59,053 bases of DNA from Schizophyllum amplum (lineage: Eukaryota > Basidiomycota > Agaricomycetes > Agaricales > Schizophyllaceae): the NCBI GenBank assembly GCA_007026445.1, contig VDMD01000135.1:1-59053 (forward strand), in the 5' to 3' direction. The notes below the pieces were generated by a model. It was given only the letters and a program-made list of their open reading frames with translations. It did not search any database and had not been told where the DNA came from. Position numbers and translations under genes: made by a program. Of this stretch, positions 55,384-59,053 are shown piece by piece (within the stretch, counting starts at the first letter, position 1; each line of letters starts with the position of its first letter).

Positions 55384-56643
55384 ATTGAGGGGTATTGAAA
55401 GGGAGCGCTGAAACTGGGGAGGGCCTGCCCCGCACGCTGTGGCCTTTATACCGCGCGCCCACTGCCTATCCCGCGAGTCCCCGAATTTGTCCGAGTCTCA
55501 CCGACCGCTAACAACGGAGCTATCCATACTCCCGTTTTGGCGCTGGCGGCGTAAGGGATAGCCGCTGCAACTACCCAGCGCTCCGAGAGATGCAGAAGAC
55601 AGCATATATAGCCAGCTTGCAGGGTTGTAGGTCCATCATCAGCGGAATAGCCAAGTTGAAGTCTGGAGACCGTTCGACTCACTTCTTTTCCCACGGACGG
55701 TCTAGGTCTCGGCATTTACCGGCGGACCCATAAGTTTCCCTTGTACTTTCAGACTGGAGGACGAGGTGGACACAATAGAAAGGATGGCGAGCCAGCGGTG
55801 GGCGACATTCTCATCGACATCATCCTACCGCGGGCTGGCTCCAAGGTATCAGGTAGTCAGCGGATTCCAAATCCCACTCCGAATGCGTCAAGTATGCCTC
55901 ACCAATGACCCAAGCCTCCAACGTAAATATGGCTGAGCGCTGAGCACCGGCGACCGCCCGCGCCACGGCCACGGTACCCACGGCCAGACGTTCGTAGCCA
56001 CAATGACCCACGGCGATGGTCCGCGGCCCGTGTGGCTGCCTCATTGACACAGGGGTCGACACGGCTCGACGAACGGTACGAAGGCAGCTTGTGAGGGTTG
56101 GGACGCATCAGGCATGTGTTGTCGTCATGCTCGTGTGTACTCTATATCATAGCCGTGAAGAATGCTGACGCGTCAAGAGAGTCGCAGGAAGTGGGCCGGG
56201 AGGCTTCCGCAAGCGTCGCGCACGATGACTGCACGTGGCCACGTGAAAAGGTCGAATTGACTGCTGGGGACGAGCGAACAAAAGGGGGATTCCTGCATGC
56301 AGCGGAATCCATACGCTGGGCGTACTTACCTGTAGACGTATTCGCGATTCAGCCGTCGCCAATTGCGTGGCCGTCACCGTGCCGTTGACCGTCGAGCGAG
56401 ACTGGACGGTACAGCGGTACGGACACGGTAGTCGTCCGTCCGCGTCACGGTAATTCACGGCCACGGTATCCAACCCTTTGAGTCCGACATGACTGGAGTC
56501 GCTGGCAGTTTACATCGAATGTTAATCTGCTTCAAGACAGCCCGTGGCCCGTAGCGAGATGTCCTTCATGGTGCGAGACAGTGGCTCCCCGTAGAATTCC
56601 TGCGCCGCCGCTCATACACGAGTCTCCGCCGTGACTTCCTCGC
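55384..56643. other. Intergenic region upstream of the oxidase gene
   Basis: About 1.26 kb with no recognised gene. The left part would be the oxidase promoter. GC-rich short ORFs occur on both strands without family similarity. Confidence 0.4.
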
Positions 56644-56998
56644 TCATCCAGAATGCCAACGCACCAATTCGTAGTCAGAAACGGCTTCCACTCCCGAGCG
56701 TGTCATCTCGCTCGTTCCTTCTTGCACCAGGAGCCTCTGCGGCGTCCAGTCATATGAACTCGGAGTTCCGAATTTCGGCCACGCCGGAGCAGTTGTGATC
56801 TTCGCTTCGGATGGATCACCCGTCCTAGCGAAGGACGTCCAGTACCCGACAGCTTCCTGGGAGACCACGGCTTCCGACTGCAATGATAACATCAATTACC
56901 TTCGGACTCCGAAGGGCAAACTTGGATGGACCGACTTCGTTGAAAGCAGTGAACGTGTTGCCGGCATTTGCGATTGTGCTGAGGGCACAACCTAAATT

Positions 56999-57033
56999 AG
57001 AAGGACGGATAGAAGGACGGATAGAAGGACGAG
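56999..57033. repeat. 12-bp tandem repeat
   Basis: The unit ggacggatagaa is repeated nearly three times inside a presumed intron of the esterase remnant. Confidence 0.7.
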
Positions 57034-57321
57034 ACAAAGTCCTCACTTGGTACCTGGGAGACAGACCCATGAGCTGAGCCACAAAAGATGCATATCGGAA
57101 GCGAACACACCCTCGAAGAGGAAATAGAGATCCGACGTGTGCATCGCGCCTTTCCACGGCTGCTCCTCGTACAACACCGTATCCGGGACGTCCCAGCTGA
57201 GCGGTGTCACCATCGGTGCATTGAAGAGCTACCGACAGCGGATGCATACCTGTAGGTGTACACATTTGTGACATTCTTCTTCAACGTGGCGTTCGCGATG
57301 AATGTATCCCTAGGTTCGTTA

Positions 57322-58110
57322 GAGTCTGGCCGGCCACACTTAGCAGCTACGCTAAGCTCAGCGCTGAGCGTTTGAATTCTAAATAAAAGCTGAATCGGCC
57401 CCACCGGAAGCCGACGGAAGGTGATGCGCGTGATGCGGCGTGATGCTAGTGTGATGTTCGTCACGCCGGTTGAACTTGTGTGACACGGCGTGTTACACAC
57501 GTCCCGCGCCTATATTGTGCTCGTTCCTTGCTGCACAATCGCCAGGCAGCCCCAAATTTCTACCTGCCGTAATATTTGCTTGGATCATACATGCTCTGGC
57601 AGTTATTACAGCTCTGTACATCCAGCATCAGTGGTATTACGATCAGTCTCACCACATCAGCGTTCACTGGCGCCCCCCCAGGTCCATGTATCTGTCCATG
57701 AGCGCCCCAATGAGCCTGGAATGAGACTCTTAAGTATTTTTCTCCGTTTCCAGTCGAACTTTAGAAGCGCAGGCCGGTGTGGCACGGCGTGTTAAGACAA
57801 TGACTTATATAGGTCAAAAGATCACTGCCTGATCTGCCACCGCAATGTGCTAGCGAGAGTCTTCCTAGCCCGAGCATAATCGCAGTCTGGAGACGACCTG
57901 GGGGAAGACATGCAGTCTCATAGCTTTCACGCGCAGGACGTGTGCCTATGTCACACAAGTTCAACCGACGTGACGAACATCACACTACATCACGCCGCAT
58001 CACGCGCATCACCTTCCGTCGGCTTCCGGTGGGGCCGATTCAGCTTTTATTTAGAATTCAACGCTCAGCGCTGAGCTTAGCGTAGCTGCTAAGTGTGGCC
58101 GGCCAGACTC
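57322..58110. mobile_element. MITE with ~163-bp terminal inverted repeats and TTA target duplication
   Basis: Arms 57322-57485 and 57949-58110 are reverse complements with about three differences over roughly 163 bp. The element begins gagtctggccggccacac and ends with its complement. It is flanked on both sides by tta (57319-57321 and 58111-58113), as expected for PIF/Harbinger-type elements (a TA duplication, Tc1/mariner-type, is the other reading). Each arm contains the 14-bp palindrome gctcagcgctgagc. No transposase is present. It splits the carboxylesterase remnant. Confidence 0.88.
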
Positions 58111-58248
58111 TTAGCCGACGCCAACAACAGTGCAGACCTCTTCCACTGACATGCAAGTGAAGACAGGATCTCCTGCTAGCGTCCACACACGATCCCATTG
58201 CGTCGCGAACGGGCTACCCGTCTCTTGTGGAGACGGATACAGCTCCAG

Positions 58249-58649
58249 TACTATGCTCCACCCAGTGTTTACCTGAATCGCCGTTTTCGCGTAAACACTG
58301 TTTCTTGGACTTGGGAAGTCGGATTTGGACGAGGAAAAAACTCAGACATACGTATTCATAGGCAGCGGAAACGATGGTGAAGACTGCTTGAGTGTAGAGT
58401 GAGGCGTTGATGATATGGAACGTGAAAAGGCGCTGGAAAGGCATCAAATTTTGTTGATCCCATCAGTGCCTCGTTTCGCAGCAGACAGCCAACGACGGAC
58501 TTTGGGCTCAAGCGGTCTTCACCAACGTGTTCGTTGCTTATGACTACATATGTCTACGTTTTTCCGCGCTCAATTCCGACTTCGCAAGCCCGAGAAACAG
58601 TGTTTACGCGAATTCAGCGATTCAGGTAAACACTAGGTGAAGCATAGTA
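58249..58649. mobile_element. Second inverted-repeat element (about 400 bp) with TA ends
   Basis: Left arm 58249-58334 and right arm 58565-58649 are inverted copies at roughly 85% identity, starting tactatgct and sharing agtgtttacctgaatcgc, cgcgtaaacactgtttct and a gaagtcgga block. Each arm also has an internal inverted pair, gtgtttac and gtaaacac. TA dinucleotides at both ends fit a Tc1/mariner-type MITE. No transposase is present. Older than the neighbouring element, judging from arm divergence. Confidence 0.75.
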
Positions 58650-59053
58650 TCTTTGCAAAAGTGGCATCCGTCTGCCATATATATAGGTCCCAATCAGCGC
58701 TCTATGAAAATCGACTGCGAGGCGAGAATGATCAGCGCACCACCGCAGGCCACCTTTTGAAAGTGATGTCCCTGATATCTTGATCGCTTTGGAAGTCATC
58801 CGGGCTACCGCCTGCAAACGTCTTCCGTCGCCCGTTGTGTGGCCACCAATGAAATCCACGGCTGCGAAGTCTCCGTTCTGATGAGGCGGGATGGGAGGTC
58901 TGGCATGAAGCCAGTAGCACCCGGAAGTGAATTGTACCCCTCGGCGCTCTACGAGCGGTGTGAAGGCGCCGTTAACGATACGATTTGTGGCGCTGACGAT
59001 AGATGCTGGTAGGTGGGACAGATGAGTGTTGTCACAGGGCCGAACGAGGCAAA
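58650..59053. other. Right end of window, unassigned
   Basis: A minus-strand frame (58732-58920) reads TFAGGSPDDFQSDQDIRDIT and FKRWPAVV, which looks protein-like but I cannot assign it. It may belong to a gene continuing beyond the window. Confidence 0.35.

Larger units (their letters stand above)
56644..58248 (-). pseudogene. Type-B carboxylesterase/lipase remnant interrupted by a MITE
   Basis: Minus-strand pieces of a secreted-type carboxylesterase are legible. Upstream of the element (58118-58245): LYPSPQETGSPFATQWDR and DPVFTCMS. Downstream: DTFIANATLKKNVTNVYTYR (57240-57310), PLSWDVPDTVLYEEQPW, MHTSDLYFLFEG (about 57110-57230), ANAGNTFTAFN (about 56930-56975) and the C-terminus GYWTSFARTGDPSEAK, APAWPKFG, stop at 56644. 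The 789-bp inverted-repeat element at 57322-58110 sits between the first two pieces. The junction after YTYR lacks a normal-length intron. The N-terminal catalytic Ser region is not visible in the window. Not functional as it stands. Confidence 0.65.

Overview
This is a stretch of nuclear genome from a filamentous basidiomycete, most likely a wood-decay or litter agaricomycete. Genes are dense, on both strands, and cut by many short introns (mostly 46-60 nt). Families typical of Basidiomycota are present (DUF6593, DUF6535, a serine-rich secreted protein, HGH-type alpha/beta hydrolases, tandem P450s). There are no bacterial-style operons, tRNAs, rRNAs or CRISPR arrays. Exon limits were read by hand from splice signals plus family conservation.

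Layout. 1-1.8 kb: remnant of a secreted endonuclease/exonuclease/phosphatase enzyme with several frame breaks. 2.6-4.1 kb: serine-rich secreted protein. 4.3-9.7 kb: a divergent two-gene glycan module. One gene fuses a GDP-mannose 3,5-epimerase-like enzyme to two glycosyltransferase domains and a membrane tail; the other fuses a SAM methyltransferase to a GT8 glycosyltransferase. 10.7-15.3 kb: a CENP-B-type HTH protein and the splicing factor ISY1. 16.3-21.8 kb: a tandem P450 pair with the same 12-exon structure. 22-27.6 kb: PET127, ARL8 and an alpha/beta hydrolase. 29.7-33.4 kb: a DUF6593 protein and a second hydrolase. 33.8-43.2 kb: UBR7-like E3, universal stress protein, DJ-1/PfpI protein, RPN13 and SLO1/SCOC. 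43.2-45.6 kb: sparse, with two doubtful ORFs. 46-51.8 kb: a Spo71/Mug56-like PH protein, mitochondrial ribosomal protein uS12m and the SUMO ligase NSE2. 52-59 kb: a decayed segment with broken DUF6535 and alternative oxidase genes and a carboxylesterase cut by two transposon-derived inverted-repeat elements.

Housekeeping genes in the middle keep clean reading frames. The frame breaks cluster in the nuclease at the left end and in the DUF6535 and oxidase genes at the right. That favours real gene decay, although poor consensus near contig ends cannot be excluded. The most unusual content is the glycan module: plant-type epimerase catalytic motifs in a fungus, physically fused to sugar transferases and paired with a methyltransferase-GT8 fusion across a 541 bp shared promoter. 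Together they suggest synthesis and transfer of an unusual, possibly O-methylated, sugar. Splicing is also notable: GC-AG introns, 9- to 14-nt microexons, stop-free introns in multiples of three, and one possible intron of about 25-31 nt.
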